Below, in pieces: positions 44,743-64,000 of a DNA stretch of 64,000 nucleotides. A program made the translations under genes and the position numbers. The DNA comes from Botryococcus braunii (Eukaryota > Chlorophyta > Trebouxiophyceae). The stretch spans positions 35,001-99,000 of the forward strand of contig KV908439.1 in assembly GCA_002005505.1 (NCBI GenBank), in the 5' to 3' direction. Within the stretch, counting starts at the first letter, position 1; the number at the start of each line of letters is the position of its first letter. The notes under the pieces are model-generated. The model made no database searches. It was given only the letters and a program-made list of their open reading frames with translations, and was not told the DNA's origin.

Positions 44743-45705
44743 CGAGAGAGAGAGAGGGGGGGGGGAGAGGAAGGAGGGAGGGAGGTAGGTAGGGGGAGAG
44801 AAAGAGGAGAGAATGGTTTTATTCACGATGGCTATAGGCTGGGCGTAATGGCAACTTTCTAAGGCAGGCAACAGCGGCTGGCCCAGCTGCTGGTTGCAGG
44901 GCCTGCGGGCCAAGTGTCAGCTCGAAGCGCTGCACGTAAAGAATGGCTCATATCTGTCATGTGAAGGATGATCCATATCTGTCATGTGAAGGATGGCCCA
45001 TATGACCTGGTTGTATGATCTCTGTGTATGACCTGTACATGTCTCCACAGGACCTGCTGATTGCCTGACTCTTTTCTGCGTAGCGGTACACATATGACTG
45101 TAAACGTAGCGGTACACATATGACCTGAAAGTGTAGCTGTACACATATGACCTGTAAGCGTAGCGGTACATATATGACCTGAAAGCGTAGCGGTACACAT
45201 GTGACCCTGTAAGGAAAAAAAGAGTGGGTGCCTATCCCTGGGGACCTGTACATAACACCTTTATATGACCTGTACCTGACTGGTCAGTAACACATTAACC
45301 CTGTTACATAAGACCTCTACATGACCTGCCCTCCTGTAAACACATATGACCTGTACATGGCTCCTGTGTAGGACCTGTACCTGCACATATGACCTGTACG
45401 TGCATGTATGACCTGTACCTGACTGGTCTGTACACATACAATCATTATGTCAGATCTGCACAGTACCTGCACCTGTGCCACACATATGCCGTGTTACATG
45501 CAGGAAGGGTCTTCTGGTATTAGTCTAGCAAGAGACGAGGGAGCAAGGACTCAGCTTTCAGGAGGTCTAGAACTCGGGCGAATTAGTCGATATCTCAGAA
45601 GGTTCTTTTGGTGTGTAAATTGCGGCTGATGGGATCAGGCCTTGGCCTTCTTGAGCATGAGACGTTAGAGCTGCAAGCCTTGCAAGTACTTGCAAGGAAG
45701 AACAA
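44483..45705 (+). repeat. Region between gene A and HisB copy 2: microsatellites and a 22-bp minisatellite
   Basis: GT/CT/GA tracts at 44520-44815. Two 31-bp CATATCTGTCATGTGAAGGA units lie at 44949-44998. 45003-45435 carries about 20 degenerate units of TATGACCTGTACATG or GTAGCGGTACACATATGACC. No exon similar to gene B exons 6-9 could be found. Confidence 0.7.
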
Positions 45706-50398
<4,693 letters not shown>

Positions 50399-50651
50399 TT
50401 ATGCTGTTGGCGCTGATCCTTTGGCATGGTTGCATGTCTGCCGGGCCAGGGCTTTCCAGGTCTCAGACACCTTCACAGCGAGTTCAGACACCTGGGGGCT
50501 GCCATGGGTCCGGAGGCGAGCCAGCGGACGGGCAATGCCACTGGCCTCCAATAACTTCAGATTCACCTGCAAAACCTCGGTACGTCAACATAGGCAATAA
50601 CATCCTTGACTCACACCATGTCCCACTGCACCACCCCCCCCCCCCCAAAAA

Positions 50652-50715
<64 letters not shown>

Positions 50716-50746
50716 GCGCGCACACACACACACACGCACGCACACG

Positions 50747-50822
<76 letters not shown>

Positions 50823-53382
50823 GCGCGCGCACGCGCGCGCACGGGTGGGCATGAAGGGGTCGACAGCCAGTCTCACCTTCATCTGGTCCAGGTCTCGGAT
50901 GATATCCAAAGCTTTGGAGGTGGGGACCCACTCCATCTGGGCGCCTGTGTTGTTCAATATGGGCTCTTTTGGCTCCTCGTCGTCAACGAATCCTGCACCA
51001 GCAATCCCCATGTCAGACACGGCCACTAGAGACCTACTAGAGAAGAAGCAAAGAAACGAAAACTAGCCGACACCAACACAAGCATGCTCACTGTGGGGAG
51101 AAACCTCCATGTCCACGGTCATAGTCACGTAATCCTTCTAATCAATTGATTAGAAGGCAAACGCCATCTCTTAGTCATCATCAGAAATCGACCAGTAGGC
51201 AGCCGCCAACTCTGAGTCGTTTCACATAATCGACCACGAAGCCGACGCCATCACTTGGTCATGGTACATAATCGACCAAAAACCAGCAGCCACCTCTTAG
51301 TAATTGTCACATAATTGACCAAAGGGCTCACACCATCTCATAGTCCCAGTCACATGTCCCACCTGATAAAGCCTTTGCATAACCTCTGACCGTCTCCACC
51401 AGACTCATGTCGGGAGTTCCCGTGCAAAACTCCAGGAGCTCCGGCACTGGTTCGAAGACCGCCTGCATCCCCCATGCCACCACTTTTCATGTGCCTCACC
51501 CTGGCATCATCACAAGAATTGCACACATTGAACATGACAAGAAATTTCCGGGTATCATGCCACAGGAGACTTGTGCGCAGTTCTGTCTATTGCCACCATC
51601 CTGAGAGTGAAGTTCACTGTACAAATCGCCCTGATTGAGATGACACAGAACAGCGGTACAGAAGAGGACAGGTTGATGGCAACAGCCGACAGGGCACACA
51701 TAGACCTCAGGCACGGGCTTGGCATCTAGATTGGCACGCTGGGGCAAAGGGACAGCAGGGACTGTACAGCACCGACACTAAATCCTCACCATCCAAAGCT
51801 GGTACAGCCCTGACTTGAGATAGTTTCACACGCTTAATGGCATAATCTAGAGCAGGGGGGACTATTAAGATTATTCACGAGCTCAGTCGGTAATCTAGAA
51901 AAGGATGGGATATTGGGTAAACTAGGGCAGGGTGGGAGGAATAGCCAACAGGGCATACATAGACCTCGGGCGTGGGCTTGGCATCCAGATTGTCGCGCAG
52001 GGCAAAGGGATCTGCGCCAGCAGGGTCGAGCAGGGGCATGGCCGCTGGCCCGCCTGGTCTCATTGGGCAGCTCCGGCCGTCGTGGCCAAGGCCCCCGCAA
52101 TGCCCGCAGCTTCTGAACTTCCCGTTTGTTCCAGCACCCCTGACTTTCATCATACCTGCCGCAGGTCCAGGAGGTGTGTGTGAGACCGCGAAGAACTGAT
52201 AGGCAACTATAGAAAAAAGCTCTTGAGAATAGAAGGAATTTCCGAAGAGGACTCATACATACAGAAGTAATGAATACACGCAAGTAAGATGAAAAACTGA
52301 AGACACAAACAGGCATTCAATGCTTGCTTTTAAGACAGACTAAAAGAGATGTACGTCAGAGGCATGATGCAATTGGCCCCAATGCCTTGCAGTGGTTGCA
52401 ATAGCAGATTCCTCCCACTCACACCATAGTCTGTCGAAAGCAGCAGGAGATCCTCCCCTCCCCCCAAAACCCCCCTTTTGTCATTTTTCCCCTTTATTTT
52501 TTACTTTATGTGTACTTTTGGGGGAGAAGCTTGAATTCTTTAGAGGCATCCTTGATATACCGAGCTTTTCTAAACCAAAAGGGAGGAAGGAAGTTACATC
52601 TTTCCAGTCCACAGGGCAAGTACCTCAACCAGATTCCTGTAAGCATTCGGTAAACCAAACCCTACAAGGCATGGCAAGGACACCGGGCAAAGACATACTT
52701 GACCGCAGCTTTGTTTTGTCCATCCTGACTGTCCGAGGAGCCGCCCGAGCGGCGCTGAAGGGTAGCTCAGGCAGAGGCAGCTTCTCCCCCTTGGCTGACT
52801 GGAATCGCAGAATCGAGCTCAACTGTTCGCAGAGCAGCAGCACCATGTCACTTCAGTCCATGCACCTTGCTCAGTACCGCTTGTATGGCGATGTGGGGCA
52901 TGTGCATCGGGGTCCAATGGTGTGTGTCAGGGTCCTCTGGTCCGTAGGGATATGAGGAACATGTGTGCGAGGGACTCGAGGTCTGTAGGGTCCTGCAGGC
53001 AGTGTGTGCAAAGGTCCTATGGCCTGGAGGGTTGTGTAGGGAATGTGTGTAAGAGTCCTATGGCTTGTAGGGTTGTCTAGGAGCGTTTGCAAAGGTCCTA
53101 TGGCCTGTGAGGTTGTCTAGGGACCGTGTGTAAAAGTCCTAGGGTCTGTAGGGCTCGTGTAAGGAACCTGTGCAAATGTCCTATGGCCTGCAGGGTTGTG
53201 TAGGGAACGTGTGTAAAGGTCCTGTGGGTCGGAAAGGTGTGTAAGGAACGAGTGTAAAGGTCCTGTCATTCACAGGTTGTGTAAAGAACGTGTGGAGAGG
53301 TCCTTTGATCTGTAAAAACTTATGACACCTAAGATGTGACCTATAACTACAAACGTGACTCCTACCATGTCTCTGCGCGGGA

Positions 53383-53466
<84 letters not shown>

Positions 53467-56400
53467 GAGAGGCCAGCGAGCTTTGACATGGGTCTGTGAA
53501 AGCAACAGGACAGCGAGTGGGGAGAGGCTAGGCACCTTCAAAGGACCATCGGGACCCAAGCTCTGTCCCAGAATGAATTTCACCCATTCTTCTGCTTCCT
53601 CTTTGCTCTCCAGGCGCATGCCGCCAAATTGCTCCGCAGCATTTAGAACGAGGCTGTGAATCAAACCCAAAAAATGGCTCGACCAATGACTGGAATGAAC
53701 AGCATCAGGGATGCATACCACAACGCTTTTCCAGACACAGGCCTCTGCCACAATAACATAATACCGTACCGTCGCAAAATATTGACCCATATTTTCATTT
53801 TGACCCCCCAAAAAATCCCGTTCTTTTCCCCTTCCCTGCGGGAGATCGGAATATTTTAATGTTGACCCCCCATTCCTGGGTCAATATTTTGCGACGGTAC
53901 GGTAACAACAACAATAATAATCATAATAACAACAACAACAATAACAATAATACCGGTAAAAAAAGCCGCTAAAGAAATGTAAAAGTTCTATAAAAAATAC
54001 ATTAAAAAGAAAGAAAAAAACCCTGACAGGTGACATTGGCTCTCAACTGGGATCACATCCACCACCAGCCGCGACCCCATACCGTGACCTACTCACAAGC
54101 AAGGCCCTGTGCGCATGAGATTCCGAGTTTGCCTGGCTGTTACAATTTTAGTCCAACAATCTTTGAGCAGCACTTTTGCTCAAGGACCAATGCAGAGTAC
54201 AAATGCTCCCCAAAAAGGCAGTGCTCATGACACAAAATATGTTTGTTTCGGTGACTTTATCTGTGTTACAACAACGGGCAAAACTGCTTGCATCGATTTC
54301 TATGGCCCCCCAGTAGATGCTTACGGGGGGTCAGAATTTCAGGGTCTAGGATTTGGCGAGGCCCTTTTGAGATCCCCTTCCATTAGTCCCTTCATAGTAT
54401 ACTGGCCATATGATGGTACCCTGCCCCAAAGTTCCCACGCGGACCTTGTACATACAAGGTCTAAGCCCCCACCAAATCTTCCATGTGAAAAGCACTCCTT
54501 TCCGTAATGATGTATAAATGTATAGTATAGATGCATAATTTAGCAAGAACATGACACAGACGAGGAAAATGAAATATGGCTGGCCCTTGCCCCCCCCCCC
54601 CCCCAAAAAAAAAAAAGAAAAGAAAGAACGAAAGAAAAAGAGCTAGTCTGAGTTAGGGCACCAAGTTGACCTTCAAGAGTGTTTCTTACAATAGGGGGGT
54701 TCGCCATGTGTCTCACCTGCCGTCTTCCCCTGTGCTGGAGGCGACAGCTATACAAGTATTCTCCGTTCCGGTTTCTTCAAGAATAATCATGAATGATTCG
54801 GGGCCGGCCTCAGCACCGTCTCCACTCAGTTCCTTGCCAACAATCCTGTGCAAAGTCAAAAAAGTTGTCTCAAAAGGGCCAGAACACCCATGACGTATGG
54901 AGACGATGTTGTTCACTCATACGGCTCTGGAATAAGCTCTTACACGCAGATACCAACAGTGGCACAAATTTCCACATGCAGTAGTGGGGACTATAACGGC
55001 GCAGAAATTGTGATTAGCAGGATTATAATGGAAGCGTTCACATGCATGCCTACCTCACTCCATCCGCTCAGGTTGCAGCGTACTTGTACGTGTAGAGACA
55101 ATATACTAGTACGAATATCGTGAGAAAAATGCCCCGGGACTCTCAGAAACAAAAGGAGTGTAGAAATTTCATCCAAAAATGCGATGGACATGAAGTTTTG
55201 GGGATTGCAGGTAGTTATTACATTCATAAACGGTTGCTTCAACGACACTAAGGACGGAACACGCAGAAAGAAGATCCTACAGGCTGCTTCTAACCTTTGT
55301 TCAGCATGACATTCTTAGTTGGACACTCTTGCAGGAATTCTTGTACGACCCTTGTGGGTACTTGTTTTAGGCATCTTTCCAAGAATTGTAGGGCTTCTCC
55401 AATGCAGGTCTTGGCCACAGAGACAAGCCAGCCCTTTAATAACAGCTCCATCTCATGAAATCTTCTTGTAGGGATTCTTGTATACACACTGGTTGCATTC
55501 GTACTTGATGGAAGTTCAAGACTTCCCCAATGCAACTTTTGGCCGCAGAGATGAGCCAGCCTTTAATAGCTCCATGTCACTAAAACACTCTTGTAGGGAT
55601 GCTTATATCACGCACGAGCTGTGGTCTTACTTGTAGGAATTGTAGGCGCCCTCCAATGGAGGTTTTGGCCACAGACACAAGCCCGCCTTTATGAGCTCCA
55701 TGTCATGAAGGTCCAAGTCAATGTACTTTCCCTCCGGGTCTTGGCTCGCTAACAAAGCACCTTGAGACACGACCCAGTTGGTCGCCTCATTCCGATTCGT
55801 CACATGCAACGGCTCGGGCACATTGAACGTCGGAGGGTTGTTGTAGATGAAATGTCCCGTTCCCTTGTAGTCAGCCCCCTGTTGACATCGTGTGACAGAT
55901 GACGTTGACAACATGTGACAGATGAAAGTGTGTTTCCTTTCTTCATAGCAATGGTTCATGACACTGCTATTGCATTCATACAGGTTTTGTTGTCAGTAAC
56001 ATGACTGTCACCTTTACCAGCGTCTCCTTTAGAGTTCATGCCACTTGTATGGAATTCCAACTGTTTCGATGTCAGAAACATGGCTGCCACCAGTAACATG
56101 GTATGTTGTTAAGGTTCATGGCACTACTTCATGCAGGATTCGTTGTCAGCAACATGGCAGGCACCATTAATAGAGTGTGCTGTTAAGGTTCAAGATACTA
56201 ACAATGGAATTCATGCAGGATTTGTTGTCAGCAACATGGCTGTCACCGTTAATATACTTGGTTAGGTCCACGACACTCTTGCATTCAAGCAGGATTGGTG
56301 GTCAGCAACACGCAATGCCTATCCAGTCCCTACAAGCTGTGCGCCGCAGAATTGACTGTGCTACAGGCTGGGTGACTGGCTCGACGTCAAGCAATTAAAT

Positions 56401-56809
56401 ATTTATTATAATTTCTGTGACCACAACTTTCCAAATCATGTGTGTTCCAAGTTGACATAACAATACTCCATGCGTTTGGCTCTAGAAGGTCCAAGACAAT
56501 TGCACAGAGTCCAACAAAGTTGCTTGACGTGTCCAATGAACAATGGCTTACCACGACAGCAATGTAACTCTCTTCTTTCCTGTCTTGCACCCAGAAGACA
56601 ATGTAAGTAGCCCTTGAGGAGCAGGATATTCGCCGCATCACATATGTCGTCAAAGACAGGTCGACTTGAGAATACTCCCGTGGCTTCATTTCCGGATCTA
56701 CAGGTGGAAGCTCGGGTAGAGCTGGCGTTACAGGTTGTTCTGAAGGAGCCTCGCTATCATCATCATCATCCATGAAATCATCAAGACTGCTGCGAAGAAA
56801 CGAGGACAA
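50399..56809 (-). CDS. Gene B: uncharacterised protein with CCHC zinc knuckle and C-terminal TFIIS-N-like domain (9 exons)
   Basis: Exons: 56809-56552, 55878-55631, 54845-54717, 53653-53536, 52822-52684, 52155-51959, 51462-51363, 50992-50877 and 50566-50399. They give about 490 residues in consistent phase with GT-AG borders. The start [20 protein letters not shown] matches gene A. The conserved N-terminal module (exons 1-5) contains [44 protein letters not shown] and [15 protein letters not shown]. Exon 6 encodes a CCHC knuckle, [14 protein letters not shown] (about residue 307). Exon 7 encodes [11 protein letters not shown]. Exons 8-9 give [11 protein letters not shown], then [18 protein letters not shown] and [13 protein letters not shown]. 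These match the TFIIS N-terminal (IWS1/LEDGF-type) four-helix domain, suggesting a nuclear role near RNA polymerase II. Family name unknown to me. Confidence 0.78.
50650..50820. repeat. (CA)n/(CG)n microsatellite, gene B intron 8
   Basis: CA dinucleotides with CGCG blocks at 50701-50720 and 50743-50755. Lies between exons 8 and 9, 56 bp from the exon 8 donor. Confidence 0.95.
51134..51157. repeat. 24-bp perfect palindrome
   Basis: CCTTCTAATCAA followed by its exact complement, in gene B intron 7. Around it, 51120-51350 has about four 60-bp units with CACATAATxGACCA and CCATCTC. Confidence 0.85.
51650..52020 (-). repeat. Duplicated 3' edge of gene B exon 6
   Basis: The exon 6 end ([12 protein letters not shown] with donor GTATGC, 51931-52010) is repeated at about 51671-51755 ([11 protein letters not shown] followed by GTGTGC). 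The copy keeps a possible donor but lacks the acceptor and zinc knuckle. Confidence 0.82.
52930..53330 (-). repeat. 50-bp minisatellite, about 8 units, gene B intron 4
   Basis: Units on the plus strand: GTGTGTAAAGGTCCTATGGC, then CTGTAGGGTTGTGTAGGGAA with variants. The (CA)n at 53386-53461 follows. Confidence 0.85.
53762..53904. mobile_element. MITE-like element, copy 2 (gene B intron 3)
   Basis: 143 bp with perfect 28-bp terminal inverted repeats (TACCGTACCGTCGCAAAATA and its complement at the other end). The body is nearly identical to 43910-44052. It is followed by AAC/AAT repeats. It lies in a different intron from copy 1, so the insertions are independent. Confidence 0.85.
55350..55715 (-). 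repeat. Three copies of the gene B exon 2 3' edge
   Basis: The coding original, 55631-55710 ([17 protein letters not shown]), is followed on the minus strand by two degraded copies at about 55580-55500 and 55455-55370. Each has GACATGGAGCTATTAAAG or GAGATGGAGCTGTTATTAAA, then CTCTGTGGCCAA or CTCTGCGGCCAA. Donors in the copies are changed (CAAGTACG in one). Confidence 0.82.
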
Positions 56810-58222
56810 GTCAGCATGTTACACTACCGCTGTACCAGTACCACTGGCACCAGCACCATGGCATTTAAAATACACCACCTTGCTGGTCTTGAACAAAGGT
56901 TTCTCAAAAACCCGGTGGTGCCAGGCTCCGCACACCCTGACACTTTACAGCACATTGTCCTATCTGTAGGCAATCTTACAAAGGGGACAACTACTATGGG
57001 CTCACATCGATTGTTGACGCTTGCTCGTTCTTCTCTTTGGAGCTTTTTCTTCTGTCGGCGTTTCAAGATCTTGTGGTCTTTGGCGCACTCTCTGTCCTGA
57101 CGCTTGGAGGCCTTGGATAGGGCCAGATGCAGGAAAGGGTGTGTCTAATCCTTGATCCATGCTTGCTTGGTCAGCACTGTTCTGTGTCCTTTTCTTATAT
57201 TTCAGCCCACACCTGTTTGAAAACAACAGGAGTCAGTACCTTCCAGAATTCCAGAACACCAGTCCTTGTCAAAGAGGGGGGAACTGAAAATGATAAAACA
57301 TGCAGCAGTAAACCAAGATAATAATCTACTAACTACAGCTCAACCACACTGCGACGGATGCACAGTACCCTGTGTGCAGCACAGTCTAATCGCCCACTGA
57401 CTGTTGGGGCCCATCTTTATCTCGACTTCTAAACTAAGTAAAAACCCACTAAGATATTCAAACAAACGAGCAAACCTAGGTTGCAGAGAAGGATTGGCCA
57501 ACCTGTTGCAGAGGTTGACACTCCCACCGTCGGCTTCCCAGCCCCGGCGCCAACACCCACTTGTGAAGGCTACCCCGCAACAATGACAATTATTTGCAAC
57601 AGTATAGCTGCTCCCTTTAAATAAAAATGTTGAAGTGGAGACCCCAGCCTCCATGCTACAACATCTCCTCCTGTAAAGTCATTAGGACCCCTACGAGTCC
57701 TACCTGCTGGTTACTCGTTACATCAAAGTACACCTCAAAGGTTCGGCAAAATGTCGACACCTTACGCTCGCAAGGAAGGCCTTAGCAGCTAGCCGCAGAT
57801 CCACCGAAAACTAATGTCATATATGATGCCTGAGAGTCCTGCAAATATGCGCACACTGAGGCACGGTGTGGAAATCGCGATTCTCGCATGACGCTGACAT
57901 TGCGGCACTGGTCCACATTGGTAGTACAGTACAGCAGCAGGGCATGTGATCACGTGTATGCTTTCGTATGAATCGCCCTCGTTTCGTTGAACGTTCAATG
58001 CCGTCGCACCACCAGCGAGATGCTAGCACTCGGAGGGACACTGCACAATTAAGTGCAATATGTTGTCGACATCGAGGCAGACACAAGCGGAATTCTTGTG
58101 CTGCTTGTAGCAATGAAATACAATAATTGTGATAGGCGGTAACTTGGCGACCTTGTCGTGCATGTGTTCTTTACATCTGAATTTTCGGCTTTCTTGTGTG
58201 CTCTATATCTTAAATCAGGAGA
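56810..58222. promoter_or_regulatory. Upstream region between gene B (-) and PPCS (+)
   Basis: 1.4 kb between divergent starts, so both promoters should lie here unless another gene intervenes. A possible minus-strand terminal exon at 57212-57002 argues for a small gene in between. Confidence 0.4.
57002..57212 (-). CDS. Possible terminal exon of an unidentified gene
   Basis: After an acceptor-like TTCAAACAG the frame reads CGLKYKKRTQNSADQASMDQ. It ends with a basic tail, EEKAPKRRTSKRQQSM, and a stop. A basic nuclear-type tail is plausible, but no upstream exon was recognised and it may be a chance frame. Confidence 0.3.
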
Positions 58223-61167
<2,945 letters not shown>

Positions 61168-62684
61168 CTGTGTCCTAGAGACCACGATAGGCTGACTGGA
61201 TTTGCCCTGCATGATTCAGACTGTTCACTTAGCTCTTTTGCCTTTAATTGGCAATTTGAAGGGTACATGGTTTACGCCTCGGATTTGCTTCAATTTTTAT
61301 TTAAAGCCGAGTTGTTGCCATAAAGTCAATCGGGGAATTCCTTCCTCGAGGTCGGTGTCCACTTATCGCTGTGGGTGCTGCAATGTCTTTGTACATGACA
61401 TGACATGTGATGAGTGTGGTTATTAGAGAGTGTGTGACCCCACAGTGTTGTGTGCCCTGTGTTCGAGCCACACTAGGTCCTGTCCACGGTCAATGTTCGG
61501 GGACTGCATATGTGATTGTGATGTGCTGTGCCCGTGAGATATTGGCAATGGGGATTTTCCTGTGTGAGTGTTGAATTTTGAACGCTTAGGTGAGGTTGAA
61601 TGTGCTTAACCATATCATAGTATGGGGGGGCGGGGGGAGACGATGAGAAGAGGGATGAGCAGATGACCTGCTGGGAAGGAGGGTTTGCAAGGCTGAGTGA
61701 GAATCAAGATTATTGGGGACAACACGTGAAAGAAGAGGAAAGGAAATCGCAACTTTAAAAGGGGCCCTCTTCCATTCCATGCCAGCTCTGTCTCAGAATA
61801 TCCATATATTAAGTGAGTTTGCAGTAAGTGCTAGTATTTATTGTCTTACGATCTTGGCGCCAATGTACTTGTCCACTACAACACCCCATGGCTGGTGAGA
61901 AGGCTGGGAGTCATCCTTAATGTCTCAGTTTCTCTCTAGACTTCAAGATGAGTTGGGGTAGGAGAAGTTGTGGCGTGTCAGAAGCTGTAAGGGGCGTTTT
62001 TCGTGCTATTTCACCTTTTAAGGAAAAGTGAAAAATATCACTGCAGTTTTAGCCTTAACGGTTGGTTCCGCTTGTAATATACATTTCTTTCTTCCTTCAA
62101 GCATGGCATGCATGTGCGAATGGAAATTGGAGAATGAAGTACCTGTAGCCCAGCACCCCCAGATCGGGATGATGATTTGGCAGCTTAACTGACTGATATT
62201 TATCACTTCTACCTTCCCTTTCCACTTTAAGGTAGAGGCCCCCGGTGCCCGAAAGGTCACGTGTTAAATAGCTGCCGAGGGTACCCTGGGCTTCGTTCCC
62301 TCAGGGTACTGAAGTCCTACCCAGAGGGTAACCCACTACAAAGCCGGGGCTTGACCCTATTCGCAATTCGAGGTCTTTCTTTAAACTCCTTTAACAGCTG
62401 ACAATTTCTACGCATGAATTCGATTGAGGCTAGTCATCCGTGTATTGTTGTAGGTGTCCTCAAGCAGGTGTCAGAGGTACCGAGATCCCGAGACGTGTGA
62501 CGCTGGGTTACTTGAGGCATTGAGGGTGCATGTAAGCATTGAATTCAATCAGTATACGCATATTATCTCCGACTGTGCAGACCTTGCGTGGCGAACGCGT
62601 CAATAAATTCATACAATTTTGACGCCCCGATGGCATGAGGCTGCTATTGCCCGGTTACTTGTCTGCACATCCTCGTGATTGGTG
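61168..62684 (+). other. Intergenic region between PPCS and glucuronokinase; no gene seen
   Basis: Short frames only. The PPCS 3' end and the glucuronokinase promoter must lie here; no element could be assigned. Confidence 0.5.
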
Positions 62685-64000
62685 ATGGAAATTAGAAGCC
62701 GGGTATATGCAAGGATTGGCCTCCTGGGTAACCCTTCTGATGGTTACTTTGGCAAAACGATCTCGGTGTCGTTGTCGAACTACTTTGCCGAGGTAACGCG
62801 GCCTGCGACGGGGATACCGCAGCAATCTGTTCGGTGGTGTGATTTCGTCCTCTTTGAAGGGGCAAGTATTTACTTGTTCCTGTTTACAGGCGATCCTCGT
62901 TGATTCCCCTTCTGTCAAAATTGAAGGGCACGCTTCACACGATAACTTAGAACATCCATCCTTGTCCTCCATGTCGGGAGCCCTTGAAAGGCAAGGCTTT
63001 GGGGGTGGAATTCGGTTGCTGCAGGTGCCCCTCTTGCCTGCTACCATCATACTTTTTGACATTTGCAAAAGCAAAGAAGCGCCGATCGCGGCCCTTCAAT
63101 GTTGAGAAACGTTGGGATGCAAATAGGAGAGTCTGCCTTGTGCCTGCATACTTGTGGACTCGTTTTCCTGTTGTATTCAGCCATTTCAGGTGTCATAAAG
63201 CTCCATTGCAGGTGTCACAAAAAGCCGTTGAAGGTCCTAAAAGAAGTCTTTGCAGGTCTCACAAGAAGTCATTGCAGGTCTGACAAGGAGTCACGGCTTC
63301 TGCAGGCAACTTGCAAAGCCTTCCACAACTACTGTTCTGGGAATGGGATCGACCTCCCAGACCGAAACTTCTCCCTGAAGTATGACACCAACATACCGCG
63401 GCAGTCAGGGCTATCCGGGTCGTCCGCCATTGCCTGCGCTACCCTCAACTGCCTCCTCGCCTTCTACGGCATTGTTGACAGGTGTGAATGGTCATTGCAA
63501 TCATTGTCTAAGAATCTCCCTTTCTAAAACGAAGGTGGATGTCCCTGAACCCCTTTAAACTGCCTCCTTTTGAAGACTGCGGTCATATAATTCTGGACTC
63601 GATTTTGAAAAAAGGCTCAGATAGTGCCTGAGCTCGCTTTTCAGGCAGAGATATCTTTGTATAAAGAGATCAACTGTTTTTTTACCCTTGCAGGGTGTCT
63701 TTAGATGAGAGGGCGAGCCTTCTTCTAGGAGCAGAGGAGCTCCTGGGCATCACGGCTGGGCTCCAAGATCGAGTCATCCAGGTGGGGACCCCGGAGGACC
63801 ACGTTCCTCAAATATTTGGTTCCTCAAACATTTGCTTCCTCAAACAGAGGTATGGATGGTGTATGGGCATTCGGATGTAATGGGCGAGCAGATGCAGGTG
63901 AAATACATGAGCATGGATCGAGTCATCCAGGTAGGGCCCTTCGGTACCTGAAACACACAGGTATGTATGGACACGGTGTATGGGCATTCGTAAGGATGAG
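62685..64000 (+). CDS. GlcAK: Glucuronokinase, 5' part (4 exons seen, continues past the right edge)
   Basis: GHMP-family kinase that makes glucuronate-1-phosphate, feeding UDP-glucuronate and cell-wall sugars. Exons: 62685-62792, 62890-63024, 63306-63481 and 63694-63781, all in phase. Motifs: RIGLLGNPSDGYFGKTISVSL (substrate-binding N-terminus typical of the family), GGGIRLLQ, AFHNYC, YDTNIPRQSGLSGSSAIACA (GHMP ATP-binding loop, about residue 115), LNCLLAFYG and LLGITAGLQDRVIQ. The next exon (usually VYGG and following) is not certain: GTGTATGGGCATTCG occurs twice near the edge, at 63859 and 63973, within a local duplication. The ATG at 62685 is the first in frame, but a further upstream exon is possible. 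About half of the usual length (about 360) is missing. Confidence 0.92.
63180..63306 (+). repeat. Tandem acceptor-like units before glucuronokinase exon 3
   Basis: Four to five units of about 28 bp with GCAGGTxTCACAA and AAGxCxTT. Each has a pyrimidine-poor but CAG-containing end similar to the real acceptor TTCTGCAG at 63298-63305. Confidence 0.7.
63763..64000 (+). repeat. Duplicated 3' edge of glucuronokinase exon 4
   Basis: GATCGAGTCATCCAGGTGGG at 63767-63786 recurs as GATCGAGTCATCCAGGTAGG at 63917-63936. GGTATGxATGG and GTGTATGGGCATTCG recur at 63850-63874 and 63961-63988. The repeat period is about 115-150 bp. Confidence 0.8.

Overview
The window is nuclear DNA of a eukaryote, most likely a green alga (inference). 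Its genes are split by GT-AG introns. It encodes glucuronokinase and a plant-type phosphopantothenate-cysteine ligase, both typical of the green lineage, and it carries plant-type telomere-like CCCTAAA repeats. Nearly every long intron holds a CA/GT or CT/GA microsatellite or a minisatellite. I cannot name the genus from sequence alone.

Layout. 1-6289 (-): 5' part of the cohesin gene SMC3, running off the left edge. 6290-6830: shared upstream region of two divergent genes. 6831-10099 (+): HisB, imidazoleglycerol-phosphate dehydratase, copy 1. 10.1-14.7 kb: no recognisable gene, but several long hairpins and a large polypyrimidine tract. About 15-38.7 kb: nested LTR retrotransposons. An outer Ty3/gypsy element (gypsy-1, -) is split by a second gypsy element (gypsy-2, -), which is itself split by a young, intact Ty1/copia element (+). 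40.9-44.5 kb (+): gene A, an unnamed gene. 45.7-47.8 kb (+): HisB copy 2. 50.4-56.8 kb (-): gene B, the full-length paralogue of gene A, with a CCHC zinc knuckle and a C-terminal TFIIS-N-like domain. 58.2-61.2 kb (+): phosphopantothenate-cysteine ligase. 62.7 kb to the right edge (+): glucuronokinase, incomplete.

The cellular genes are unrelated housekeeping functions (cohesion, histidine, coenzyme A and UDP-glucuronate synthesis) and do not form a pathway. Exon models were built by hand; splice phases agree across SMC3, both HisB copies, gene B, PPCS and glucuronokinase.

Most notable: (1) gypsy-2 encodes a Dam-like N6-adenine methyltransferase-type domain with an intact NPPF motif between protease and reverse transcriptase; (2) both gypsy elements carry a PHD finger after RNase H; (3) at ten or more places the edge of an exon with its splice site has been copied into neighbouring intron or flank as a local tandem repeat; (4) genes A and B form an undescribed-looking paralogous family; (5) two 143-bp MITE-like elements with 28-bp inverted ends sit in introns of genes A and B.
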